Source: CAZGMJ01 sp964526785 (GTDB lineage Bacteria > Planctomycetota > Phycisphaerae > Sedimentisphaerales > Anaerobacaceae). From it: a DNA stretch of 64,000 nt. The notes beneath the pieces were generated by a model. It was not told the origin of the DNA, ran no database searches, and saw only the letters and a list, made by a program, of their open reading frames with translations. How positions within the stretch are numbered: the first letter of the stretch is position 1; every line of letters begins with the position of its first letter. The stretch lies in assembly GCA_964526785.1 (NCBI GenBank), contig CAZGMJ010000001.1, positions 150,592 through 214,591 on the forward strand. The letters run 5' to 3'. The position numbers were made by a program, and so were the translations under genes. Below are positions 25,768 to 33,682 of this stretch, piece after piece.

Positions 25768-28326
25768 TCAAGTCCCCTTGCCGAACGGTTTGGCCATCAC
25801 AATCAGCCTGGGCAGCAGCGTCAAATTCGCCACCATCGCCACAAGCATGGCCAGTCCCGTCAGCAGGCCGAAATACACGGTCGGTATGAAATTGGACAAC
25901 GCCAGAATGGAAAAACCGATCATGATCGTCACCGACGTGTAATACATCGCATAGCCAATGCTCGCATGGCACCGTTGCATCGTGTGCATGTAGTGGTGGT
26001 CCGTGTGGAATTCACGGCGAAACCGGTGAATGTAATGGATTGTGTCATCCACCGAAATCCCGATGGCAATGGCCGCAATCGTAATGGTCATCATATCGAG
26101 CGGGATATCCAGCCAGCCCATGAGTCCCAGGACGATCGTTACCGGCAGTACATTGGGAGCCATCGCCAGCAGGGCCAGTTTGAACGAACGGAACAGTATC
26201 AGAAACACCGTCGTGAGAATCAGCATGGTAAGCCCCAGCGTCAGAATCTGCGAATCGAACAGGCTCTGCAACATGTTGTTGTACAGCACCAGCATCCCCG
26301 TCAGGTGTACCTGCTCCGCATCGAAACCCATTGACTGCGTAAGATCGTGTCGAATCCGATGCAGCAGTTCGTTCCGCCGGAGATCCTCATCCGAATCGCG
26401 AACGCGAACCCAGAATCGCGCCTGATCGTGCTCGACCGAGACATAAGGCTGCGTAAGCATAGTCCTGAATTGCTCGGGCGTCTCGCTGTACAGCAGCGCC
26501 AGTTCGAGACTGTCCAGCGGTTTGCCGGCGTTCAGTTTCTCTGCGACGTCCATGATATTCGCCAGCGACATCACCTTGCCGGTCTGCGGCAGCGACTCAA
26601 GGTAACGGTGCACCTCCTTAATTCGCGAAACCTTCTCGGCTGTGAACCAGTATTTCGCTTGATTTTCCGCTTCGTCAAACTCGCCGAATTCGTCGAACTC
26701 GTCGAACTCGGCAAAGTCCGGGTCGCTTTCCGCCGCCACAGTACTCTGGACCGCTGCGGGTTCCTCAGCCGGTTTTTCAAAGTCAATAATTACATCGAGC
26801 GGTGTTGTGCCGCCCAGTTGCTGATCGACCAGTTTCATCCCCTGATAGATTTCCGTATCCTCCCGGAAATAATCGATGAAACTGTTCTCGACCTCCAGTT
26901 GAGCAATACCGATCAGCCCCGCCGCCAGCAGCATTACGCTGGCGATCAGTACCAGGCCTCCGCATTTCTGTGTCACCATGGCCAGCAGAGGCGTAAGCGA
27001 GAACCAGCGCCGGCGTATCGGAGGCGAGTCGTGTTTGTCCAGCAGTCCGAGAACCGCCGGAAACAGCAGAAAGGTTATCACCAGCGAGACAATCAACCCG
27101 CCGATCATCATCCAGCCGAAGGTGATCACCGGCAGAATGTCGCAAAGCAGCAGCGAGGCAAAACCGGCAATAGTCGTAAGCACCGTAAACAGACACGGCC
27201 AGAACTTCAGACGAATGGTATCGCCTATCAACTGACGATGCGAGGCCTTGGGATTGGCCGCGTGCAGTTCCCGATACCGAACGATCAAGTGGATGGCGAT
27301 CGCCATGGTGATGATCAACTGCAGGGAGACAAAATTCGAAGATATCACCGTCACTTCCCAGCCGAACCAGCCCAGCAGGCCGATCATACAAACCACCGAC
27401 ACCATACAGCACAGCAGGGGCAGCACGATCCACCGCAGCGACTTGAAGATGATCCCCAGCGTAATCACAAGAGCGCCGAGCACTCCTAGTCCAAAGACTT
27501 TCAGGTCGTTCTTGATAAGAGTGATCATATCGTCCGCAATCATGCTAACGCCGCCGAGAAACAGCTTCGCATCCGAACGATATCGCCCCATGATCTCGCG
27601 TATGGCCTCTATGTCACGATGCCGCTGCCTGCGCCATTGGTCTCTGTATTCTTGGAATGCCTCGGCCGCTTCTTCAAGTTCTGCCTCTTCGGCCGGGCGT
27701 AATCCCTCTGCCTCCTTCTTTTGACGCAATTCGTTGCGATGCGAGCGAAGCCGAACGTACTCCTCGTCGTCCGAGAAACTGATCAGCAGGGCGGTTGTCC
27801 GCCCATCCGGACTGATAAGGAGATTCCGATAGAGCGGACTTTCACGTAATTCCGTCTTCGCCATCTGCCGGTCTGTCTTCGGTGATTCCAGCGTGGGCAG
27901 TTCGGACGTCAGTTCCTTGAGCGATAACGGCGGACTCTGCAGCAACGGCACATCCAGGATCGTGAGCACCGATGCTGTACGCTCGATCGCCTGCAAATCG
28001 TCTCGCAATTGGGCGAGGATTTCAAGGCTCTCGTCGCAGAAGAACTCTCCCCGCGGCGTATACGTCAGGACGAGATAACTGCTCTTTTCGTACCGGGAAC
28101 CGATCAGCCGGGCGTAACGCAGACTTTCATCATTTTCGAGCACCAGCGTCTCGGCCGACGCGTCGAGTCGAAAATGGCGGGCCTTCATAGCAAGGAACAA
28201 CACGCCCAGAGACATAAGAACAATAACGACAACCGGATGTCCCAAAACGATCCGGTCGAACAGATTGGCTGCAACGGAGCGGCGGTGTGTCACGATAGCG
28301 GTCCGGCTGAAATGACAACGACTCAA
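25768..28326 (-). CDS. MMPL/RND-family transporter, HpnN-like
   Basis: 852 residues from a TTG at 28326 that overlaps the stop of the mlaC-like gene as TTGA; a GTG at 28293 is an alternative. Two repeats of one TM helix, a large periplasmic loop and five TM helices are visible: TM1 VVVIVLMSLGVLFLAMK, the cluster after residue 260, then a second TM near VLIASVMLLAAGLIGIAQL and the last cluster after residue 680 (ISVDDTIHYIHRFRRE is the conserved Asp region). HpnN proteins export hopanoids and HpnM is MlaC-like, as in this operon; an lipid or hydrophobe carrier is therefore likely. The periplasmic loop holds a striking FAEFDEFDEFGEFDE run. Confidence 0.88.
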   Translation of the reverse strand: MSRCHFSRTAIVTHRRSVAANLFDRIVLGHPVVVIVLMSLGVLFLAMKARHFRLDASAETLVLENDESLRYARLIGSRYEKSSYLVLTYTPRGEFFCDESLEILAQLRDDLQAIERTASVLTILDVPLLQSPPLSLKELTSELPTLESPKTDRQMAKTELRESPLYRNLLISPDGRTTALLISFSDDEEYVRLRSHRNELRQKKEAEGLRPAEEAELEEAAEAFQEYRDQWRRQRHRDIEAIREIMGRYRSDAKLFLGGVSMIADDMITLIKNDLKVFGLGVLGALVITLGIIFKSLRWIVLPLLCCMVSVVCMIGLLGWFGWEVTVISSNFVSLQLIITMAIAIHLIVRYRELHAANPKASHRQLIGDTIRLKFWPCLFTVLTTIAGFASLLLCDILPVITFGWMMIGGLIVSLVITFLLFPAVLGLLDKHDSPPIRRRWFSLTPLLAMVTQKCGGLVLIASVMLLAAGLIGIAQLEVENSFIDYFREDTEIYQGMKLVDQQLGGTTPLDVIIDFEKPAEEPAAVQSTVAAESDPDFAEFDEFDEFGEFDEAENQAKYWFTAEKVSRIKEVHRYLESLPQTGKVMSLANIMDVAEKLNAGKPLDSLELALLYSETPEQFRTMLTQPYVSVEHDQARFWVRVRDSDEDLRRNELLHRIRHDLTQSMGFDAEQVHLTGMLVLYNNMLQSLFDSQILTLGLTMLILTTVFLILFRSFKLALLAMAPNVLPVTIVLGLMGWLDIPLDMMTITIAAIAIGISVDDTIHYIHRFRREFHTDHHYMHTMQRCHASIGYAMYYTSVTIMIGFSILALSNFIPTVYFGLLTGLAMLVAMVANLTLLPRLIVMAKPFGKGT

Positions 28327-28934
28327 TCGGCGGGTGCCTTCGGCTTCTCCAGTCGCGAAAGCAGGTCTTCGACCGTGCTGTTACTCAGAATATCGTCGAA
28401 TTGCGAACGATAGGTCAGCAGCACGCTCACCCCCTGTATCTCTACGTCGTAGATCTTCCATCGCTTTTCGAGCTTCCGCAACTTGTACAGCATGGTGACC
28501 TTCTTGTCCTTGTACATCAGTTCGGCCGGAATCTGAATGACCGTTTTGGTCTTCTTAAGCGGTGGCTTGAATAGAAGCTCCTCGTTCGTGTACAGCGATA
28601 TCTTCTCGCGATACGTCTCCTTAAGCAGCTTGACGAAGAGTTTGGTGAACTTGTCCCGCTGTGCGGCGTTGAATTTGGGCCAATGCTCTCTGCCGAGCGC
28701 CAGTTTCGCCATCAGAGGAAAATCAAAGAGTGGGTCGATAATCTTGTCGATATGCTTGATCTTGGCCGCTTTGTCGAACTTGTCATTCTGCAGTATCTTG
28801 ACGATGGCGTCCCATTTGACGCGCATCAACTTCTCCGGATCGTTTGGATCTTTCTTCTCGACTTCGTTCTCTGCCGCAAAAGCAATCGGCGCGACAATCA
28901 GCAGAATCAGACAACTGCACCACACATTCTTCAT
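28323..28934 (-). CDS. MlaC/HpnM-like periplasmic lipid-binding protein
   Basis: 203 residues with a signal peptide ending IAFAAENE. The body (VKILQNDKFDKAAKIKHIDK, IIDPLFDFPLMAKLALGREHW, FTKLFVKLLKETYREKISLY, then WKIYDVEIQGVSVLLTYRSQF) is characteristic of the MlaC/Ttg2D fold, which carries a phospholipid across the periplasm. It leads the operon with the RND transporter and MlaA. Because the transporter is MMPL/RND rather than the MlaFEDB ABC complex, HpnM is as good a name as MlaC. Confidence 0.9.
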   Translation of the reverse strand: MKNVWCSCLILLIVAPIAFAAENEVEKKDPNDPEKLMRVKWDAIVKILQNDKFDKAAKIKHIDKIIDPLFDFPLMAKLALGREHWPKFNAAQRDKFTKLFVKLLKETYREKISLYTNEELLFKPPLKKTKTVIQIPAELMYKDKKVTMLYKLRKLEKRWKIYDVEIQGVSVLLTYRSQFDDILSNSTVEDLLSRLEKPKAPAD

Positions 28935-28972
28935 GGCCTACTCCTGATACAACTTTCACCACATTTCCGCTG

Positions 28973-29001
28973 ATTCTATCCAAGCGCCTCTGCAACCGCA
29001 A
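28973..29001 (-). promoter_or_regulatory. Sigma70-like promoter for the mlaC-RND-mlaA operon
   Basis: Minus-strand TTGCGG (29001-28996), 17-base spacer, TAGAAT (28978-28973); about 39 bases upstream of the ATG at 28934. The -35 box is only a partial match. Confidence 0.4.
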
Positions 29002-29050
29002 GACTGCTTATCGCTCTAAGTTGATTTGCCTGTGGAACTTGCAGCAAGAA

Positions 29051-30523
29051 CTAACCTTCGAGCGGCAGGCTGGCCGAATAATTCGGCGCTTCCTTGGTGA
29101 TCTGGATATCGTGCGGATGAGATTCCAGCGCCGAGGCGCTGCTGATCCGCACGAATTTCCCCTTCTCCATCAATTCCGGTATATCCCGCGCACCGCAGTA
29201 ACCCATGCCCGCGCGAAGTCCGCCGACGAGTTGATAGATGAACTCGCTAAGCGTCCCACGGTAGGGCACCCGCCCCTCAACCCCTTCCGGAACGAGCTTG
29301 TTCGCCTCCGTAGAACTGCTTTGTCCGTACCGCTCGGCCGAACCCTTCACCATCGCCCCCAAAGATCCCATCCCCCGATATTCCTTGAACTGTCTGCCTT
29401 TATAGATGACCAATTGGCCCGGACTTTCCTTGAGGCCGGCAAACAGAGACCCGATCATCACGCTCGAAGCCCCGGCTGCGATCGCCTTGGTAATATCGCC
29501 CGATTGCTTGACGCCGCCGTCGGCGATAACGGGAATGCCGTGTTCTTTCGCCACCTTGTAACAGTCGATGATGGCTGATATCTGCGGAACGCCGACACCC
29601 GATACCACGCGCGTCGTACAGATCGCCCCCGGCCCGATACCGACCTTAACCGCGTTTGCACCCGCCGCGATCAGATCTTCGGCCGCCTGGGCGGTCGCTA
29701 TGTTGCCCGCGATCACGTCGATGTCGTAATCCGATTTGATTCGCTTGACCGTGTCTATCACATTCTGCGAATGCCCGTGGGCCGTATCGACCACGATAAT
29801 ATCCACATCCGCGCCGATAAGGGCCTCAATCCGCTCATACTCTTTCACACTCACGGCCGCACCGACCCGCAACCTTCCCCGCTTGTCTCGCGCAGCCAGC
29901 GGATATTGCTGCACACGGTCGATATCCCGCATCGTAATCAGACCCGCCAGTTCCCCCTTCTTGTTGACCAGGAGCAGTTTCTCTATCTTGTACTCCTGAA
30001 GTATTTCCTTGGCCTGTTCGAGCGTCGTTCCCTCCGGCCCCGTAATCAGGTTCCTGCTGGTCATCACCGAACGGATATCCACGTCGTAGTCCTTGAGGAA
30101 CTTCAAATCCCGCCGCGTCAATATGCCCACCAGTTTCTTGCCGTCCACGATCGGAATGCCCGAGACGTTCTGTTCGCTCATCAACTGTTGCGCCATGCTC
30201 ACCGGTTCGTTGGGCGACAGCGTGACCGGATCGAGAATCACGCCATGCTCCGAACGCTTGACCTTCGCCACCTCGCGTTTCTGCGCCTCGATGGACAGAT
30301 TCTTGTGGATAATGCCGATTCCGCCCTCCTGCGCCAGCGCAATCGCCAGCGCCGACTCCGTAACCGTATCCATTGCCGCCGAAATGATCGGGATGTCGAT
30401 AGTGATGTTGTTCGTCAGTTGGGTACGCGTCTGCGCCTGGCTCGGAACCAGATCGCTCTTCTGCGGTACCAGCAAAACATCATCGAAAGTTATGCCCTCA
30501 GCGACAATCTTGCTATTGTCCAT
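29051..30523 (-). CDS. guaB: Inosine-5'-monophosphate dehydrogenase
   Basis: 490 residues from the ATG at 30523, which has GGAG six bases upstream; an ATG at 30544 is in frame but less well placed. Motifs: EGITFDDVLLVPQKSD start, tandem CBS domains (about residues 95-205), VIAGNIATAQAA, GIGPGAICTTRVVSGVG with the catalytic Cys, and GMGSLGAM. The enzyme oxidises IMP to XMP, the committed step of guanine nucleotide synthesis. It is preceded by a terminator of the upstream gene and may share no operon with mlaC 117 bases downstream. Confidence 0.97.
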   Translation of the reverse strand: MDNSKIVAEGITFDDVLLVPQKSDLVPSQAQTRTQLTNNITIDIPIISAAMDTVTESALAIALAQEGGIGIIHKNLSIEAQKREVAKVKRSEHGVILDPVTLSPNEPVSMAQQLMSEQNVSGIPIVDGKKLVGILTRRDLKFLKDYDVDIRSVMTSRNLITGPEGTTLEQAKEILQEYKIEKLLLVNKKGELAGLITMRDIDRVQQYPLAARDKRGRLRVGAAVSVKEYERIEALIGADVDIIVVDTAHGHSQNVIDTVKRIKSDYDIDVIAGNIATAQAAEDLIAAGANAVKVGIGPGAICTTRVVSGVGVPQISAIIDCYKVAKEHGIPVIADGGVKQSGDITKAIAAGASSVMIGSLFAGLKESPGQLVIYKGRQFKEYRGMGSLGAMVKGSAERYGQSSSTEANKLVPEGVEGRVPYRGTLSEFIYQLVGGLRAGMGYCGARDIPELMEKGKFVRISSASALESHPHDIQITKEAPNYSASLPLEG

Positions 30524-30586
30524 CGTTGTCTCCAGAAAACACATTGTGGCGTTGATCCGTCCTGAGGCAACATACTATAGTGCACG

Positions 30587-30619
30587 AAAAAAGGGCCGTC
30601 AAATCATTTGACGACCCTT
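30587..30619 (-). terminator. Rho-independent terminator after the 818-residue exoprotein gene
   Basis: On the minus strand AAGGG-T-CGTCAAA, 3- to 4-base loop, TTTGACG-G-CCCTT with one mismatched pair, followed by TTTTTT. It lies 32 bases after the stop at 30651 and before guaB. Confidence 0.78.
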
Positions 30620-30650
30620 GATTACGACTCGCGTCTTTATGGCCTGACCA

Positions 30651-33107
30651 TCAATTGCTGGTGGTAAAATTACTGACCCCTGACGCCCAACCGTCGCTGA
30701 GGCCCGCCGAGTTCCGCGCTTCCGCCCAGAACCAGTACTTCGTGCCGGACTTCAAGCCATCTACCAGCAGACTGAACGATTCGCCTTGTTCGGCGTAGCC
30801 TTCCCAGTCGGTGTGGCGAAGCCATCGATCGCCTCTCGTCCAGTAGTAGAACCGATATCGACAGGTCCCGCCACCGCTCTTGCTGATCTTGCCCCACAGG
30901 TGGGCCGAGTCAGCCGTTACATCGCTCGCATTCTTGGTTTGAGCCGTTGGCTTATCGTTGGCCGGCGCACCGTGCGAGAGAAGGAGATTCACCGCCGTGC
31001 CTGCCGGCGCGGGTTTGCCGGCCAGCGGCCACTGAAATGCCACCTGCCCGGCAGGTGTGCTTAGCAGATATATGTAGCGGACCCTTCCTGTTGTGTAGTC
31101 CCGCGATTCCAAAGCCGATTTGGCTTGGGTCTCGGTCATACCTGCAACATCCGGGATGCCCGGATCGCAAATCTCGAACACTCCGTCGCTCGTATCCATC
31201 GTACCGGCATCCGCCGCATCGCGTATCTGCATCAGGCACTTGGTCGAGTTAAGAATGCCAGGCGTCCAGGGGTGGTGCTTGTTCGCGTCGTCATTATCCA
31301 GCGTGGTGATATCGTCCCACGTCTGACCGTCATCCACCGAATATGAAAGGACAACGCTGTCCACCGATTCGTCCGCACCCCACACGATTTCACTCTCTTC
31401 GCCTCCCAGCAGGCACTCGCCGCCGTTGGGACTGAGGATTTGAACGGGGCTTGAAAGGGTTGTGAAAGTGATCACACCGGAGCACCAGTCATTTGTCCGT
31501 GTCGGCGTTTTGAACTGTGCCCAGTAACTGTATGTCGTACCGGGTTCCAGCCCGCACACATCGTAACCGAAATCGGCGGGGTATCCGCTCGGTTCTTCGA
31601 AATCCATCCACTCGGTAACATGTACGGGTTCCACACCGGTCGTATGGTGCTTCCAGTAGTTGAACCGATAGGGATCTCCCCATTCTTCCGGATCCGCAAG
31701 CAGCCGACCCCAAAGCGTTGCACCATGCATGCCGATATCCGAACAGGGCAGGGTAAGAACTTGCAGTGGACTCTCGCTGACCGCCGTTTCTTCGTCGTCG
31801 GTCATGGGAGGCGTCTCATCGCTGTCGATTGTGGCGTAGTTAGTAATTATTGTGCCGGGGGGCACCGCAAAGCCTACACGTGCGCTGACCTGTACGGTCT
31901 TCTTTTGGAAGGCTTCTATTTTTCCTATCATCCAGGTGATCTTGTGGGCAACACTATCGTATGAGCCGCCATCAGATGCTGATACAAAAGAAAGTTCCGT
32001 TGGCAAATCATCTGTAAGCACCACATTGTGCATATCGTACGGTTCATTGTTGTCATAACAGATGTCGTACGTCATGATCTGGCCCGCGCCGACCGGTGCC
32101 CCTTCAGGAAGCCTATCGCTCTTCTGAAGATTACCATACCCTACGTTTGATATAGCTATACCCGCTGGATTTCCGATGGGGCCTGTGTCGTCAATCTTGA
32201 CAAATGGACGACTGGTCGTATCCCACACAGTAATGTTGTCGCCGGCGTAGGCTCCTCCCGTCACATACACATAGCCACTTGCTTCATCAACTGCCACCCC
32301 GACACCCGCCATTCCCATATCGCGAGTTGTCTCCGTTGCTGTACTTACGTCGTACTTGCTCAGCAAATGGGATCCAGTGCCTCCGGGCACCCACGCACCG
32401 CCTATGATGGACACTGTGTACACAAGGTTTCTTCTTGTGTCTACCGCAATATCCACTGGTTTGTGGCTTGGCTGGAAACCGATGGCTGAGATTTCACTGA
32501 TATTGTTCCAGGGGCTGATGTTGATATCGTATGCTCGTACCCTGCCTCCGGCAGTGTCTGCTACCCACAAGATACCTCTCAAGCTATCTAATGCAATGCC
32601 GAAGGCCCCGGAGCAATTTGGCAAATCGACCTGCGCCACTTGTGTCAGAGCCTTACCGGTGGGATCCCACGAATACACATAGAGATCGTTTGTCCATCTT
32701 CGCACAGCGAATACAATGTTGTTTGCGTTGTCGACGTCGACGCCTGCAAGATCGGAAGGTCCTGTCGAAACACCGAGGTAGGTTAGGGTGACGGGGTCGA
32801 CCATCTCAACGCCGCCACTGAATTCACTCGAAATAAAGAGTACTGCTTCACTAGGATCCGCAGGATTTACCCAGATGCCGATGCCAGCCGGATCAGTAGC
32901 ATGAGCTAGACCGTATGTAGCTTGAAAAGCAACGCTTCCATCTGGATTAATATTCCAGGCATCAAATTGACTCGTATGGTGATCTGCCGCTACATACACA
33001 GATCGTGCCAGAGCTTGACGCGAGGGACATATAAAAAGTGTCAATCCCACAAGAGAACAGGCCCAAATTAGGGGAAAACCGAGCCTGTGAATTGCTTTAG
33101 TAATCAT
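30651..33107 (-). CDS. Secreted mosaic protein: beta-propeller, DUF11-like, Fn3-like and PASTA-like modules
   Basis: 818 residues, ATG at 33107 after AGAGGAG. Signal peptide around SLVGLTLFICPSRQALA. Residues about 35-320 form repeated blades (VAADHHTSQFDAWNI, IGIWVNP, GVAVDEASGYVYVTGG) of a lactonase/SMP-30-like propeller. Next comes a DUF11-like repeat (MTYDICYDNNEPYDMHNVVL, LPTELSFVSASDGG), an Fn3-like stretch, an LSPNGGECLLGGE module, a PASTA-like segment (IPDVAGMTETQAKSALESRD) and a last Fn3-like module with CRYRFYYWT. Parts are nearly identical to the gene at 33683. No anchor or PEP-CTERM signal is seen. Function unknown; adhesion or ligand binding is possible. Confidence 0.85.
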   Translation of the reverse strand: MITKAIHRLGFPLIWACSLVGLTLFICPSRQALARSVYVAADHHTSQFDAWNINPDGSVAFQATYGLAHATDPAGIGIWVNPADPSEAVLFISSEFSGGVEMVDPVTLTYLGVSTGPSDLAGVDVDNANNIVFAVRRWTNDLYVYSWDPTGKALTQVAQVDLPNCSGAFGIALDSLRGILWVADTAGGRVRAYDINISPWNNISEISAIGFQPSHKPVDIAVDTRRNLVYTVSIIGGAWVPGGTGSHLLSKYDVSTATETTRDMGMAGVGVAVDEASGYVYVTGGAYAGDNITVWDTTSRPFVKIDDTGPIGNPAGIAISNVGYGNLQKSDRLPEGAPVGAGQIMTYDICYDNNEPYDMHNVVLTDDLPTELSFVSASDGGSYDSVAHKITWMIGKIEAFQKKTVQVSARVGFAVPPGTIITNYATIDSDETPPMTDDEETAVSESPLQVLTLPCSDIGMHGATLWGRLLADPEEWGDPYRFNYWKHHTTGVEPVHVTEWMDFEEPSGYPADFGYDVCGLEPGTTYSYWAQFKTPTRTNDWCSGVITFTTLSSPVQILSPNGGECLLGGEESEIVWGADESVDSVVLSYSVDDGQTWDDITTLDNDDANKHHPWTPGILNSTKCLMQIRDAADAGTMDTSDGVFEICDPGIPDVAGMTETQAKSALESRDYTTGRVRYIYLLSTPAGQVAFQWPLAGKPAPAGTAVNLLLSHGAPANDKPTAQTKNASDVTADSAHLWGKISKSGGGTCRYRFYYWTRGDRWLRHTDWEGYAEQGESFSLLVDGLKSGTKYWFWAEARNSAGLSDGWASGVSNFTTSN
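30691..30815 (+). repeat. Direct repeat copy B1 (paralogous exoprotein C-terminus)
   Basis: 125 bases aligned without gaps to 33725-33849 with only a few differences by eye. It encodes the last Fn3-like module (YAEQGESFSLLVDGLK region) of the 818-residue protein. Confidence 0.85.
31146..31436 (+). repeat. Direct repeat copy A1 (paralogous exoprotein LSPNGGE module)
   Basis: 291 bases aligned without gaps to 34178-34468 at constant offset, with about 13 differences by eye (roughly 95 percent). The segments on both sides diverge sharply, indicating gene conversion or module exchange. Confidence 0.88.
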
Positions 33108-33682
33108 TATTTGACTCCTCTAATTCTTTTATAACATGGAATGTTCGTGTGCCGATGGTATCATGTTCCTGTCATTGGGTATATTGATCCTGACTGCCTT
33201 CATCTCCTTTCTCGTCATGGGGGATAGCAATTTCATCAACCTGCAGTTCAGCGGACCCTGACGTCTGTCTGACAAAGGTGCGACAGTTGCCTTGCATACC
33301 TCCTTTCCTTCGCATTTTGCGCGTCCGCGACCGCAAGATCGTCAGCCTAGCACATATGGACTTGCGCTTGCTTCCGCATGAAGAAACATAGTGCTGCAAA
33401 TGCCCCTCGGATCTGGCTCAGAACCGCACCCGGTCTCGATCTCCGGCTATTAGTTCGGACCTTGTTACTGGGCATTGCAGATAATATGTAATGATTGCAC
33501 TTCTCGTACAGGTGGGTCAACCGGAAAACCACACCGAATGCCATATACTGGAACAATCCCGTAGAAACCACGATAGATGCCGGTCCTTCTAAGCTTTTCC
33601 AAGCTCGAATTCACGGGATTTCCCGTGGCTTTTCGGTGTACGCAATTATCAGCCTTTTTCCGAAGATCTAACAAGTTGCCTG
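33108..33682. other. Intergenic region between paralogous exoprotein genes
   Basis: 575 bases. A 6-bp hairpin (CACGGG, ATTT-like centre, CCCGTG) followed by GCTTTT lies at about 33613-33635 and an inverted repeat CTAACA/TGTTAG at about 33669-33687 overlaps the upstream gene's stop. No coding frame is convincing. Confidence 0.45.
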
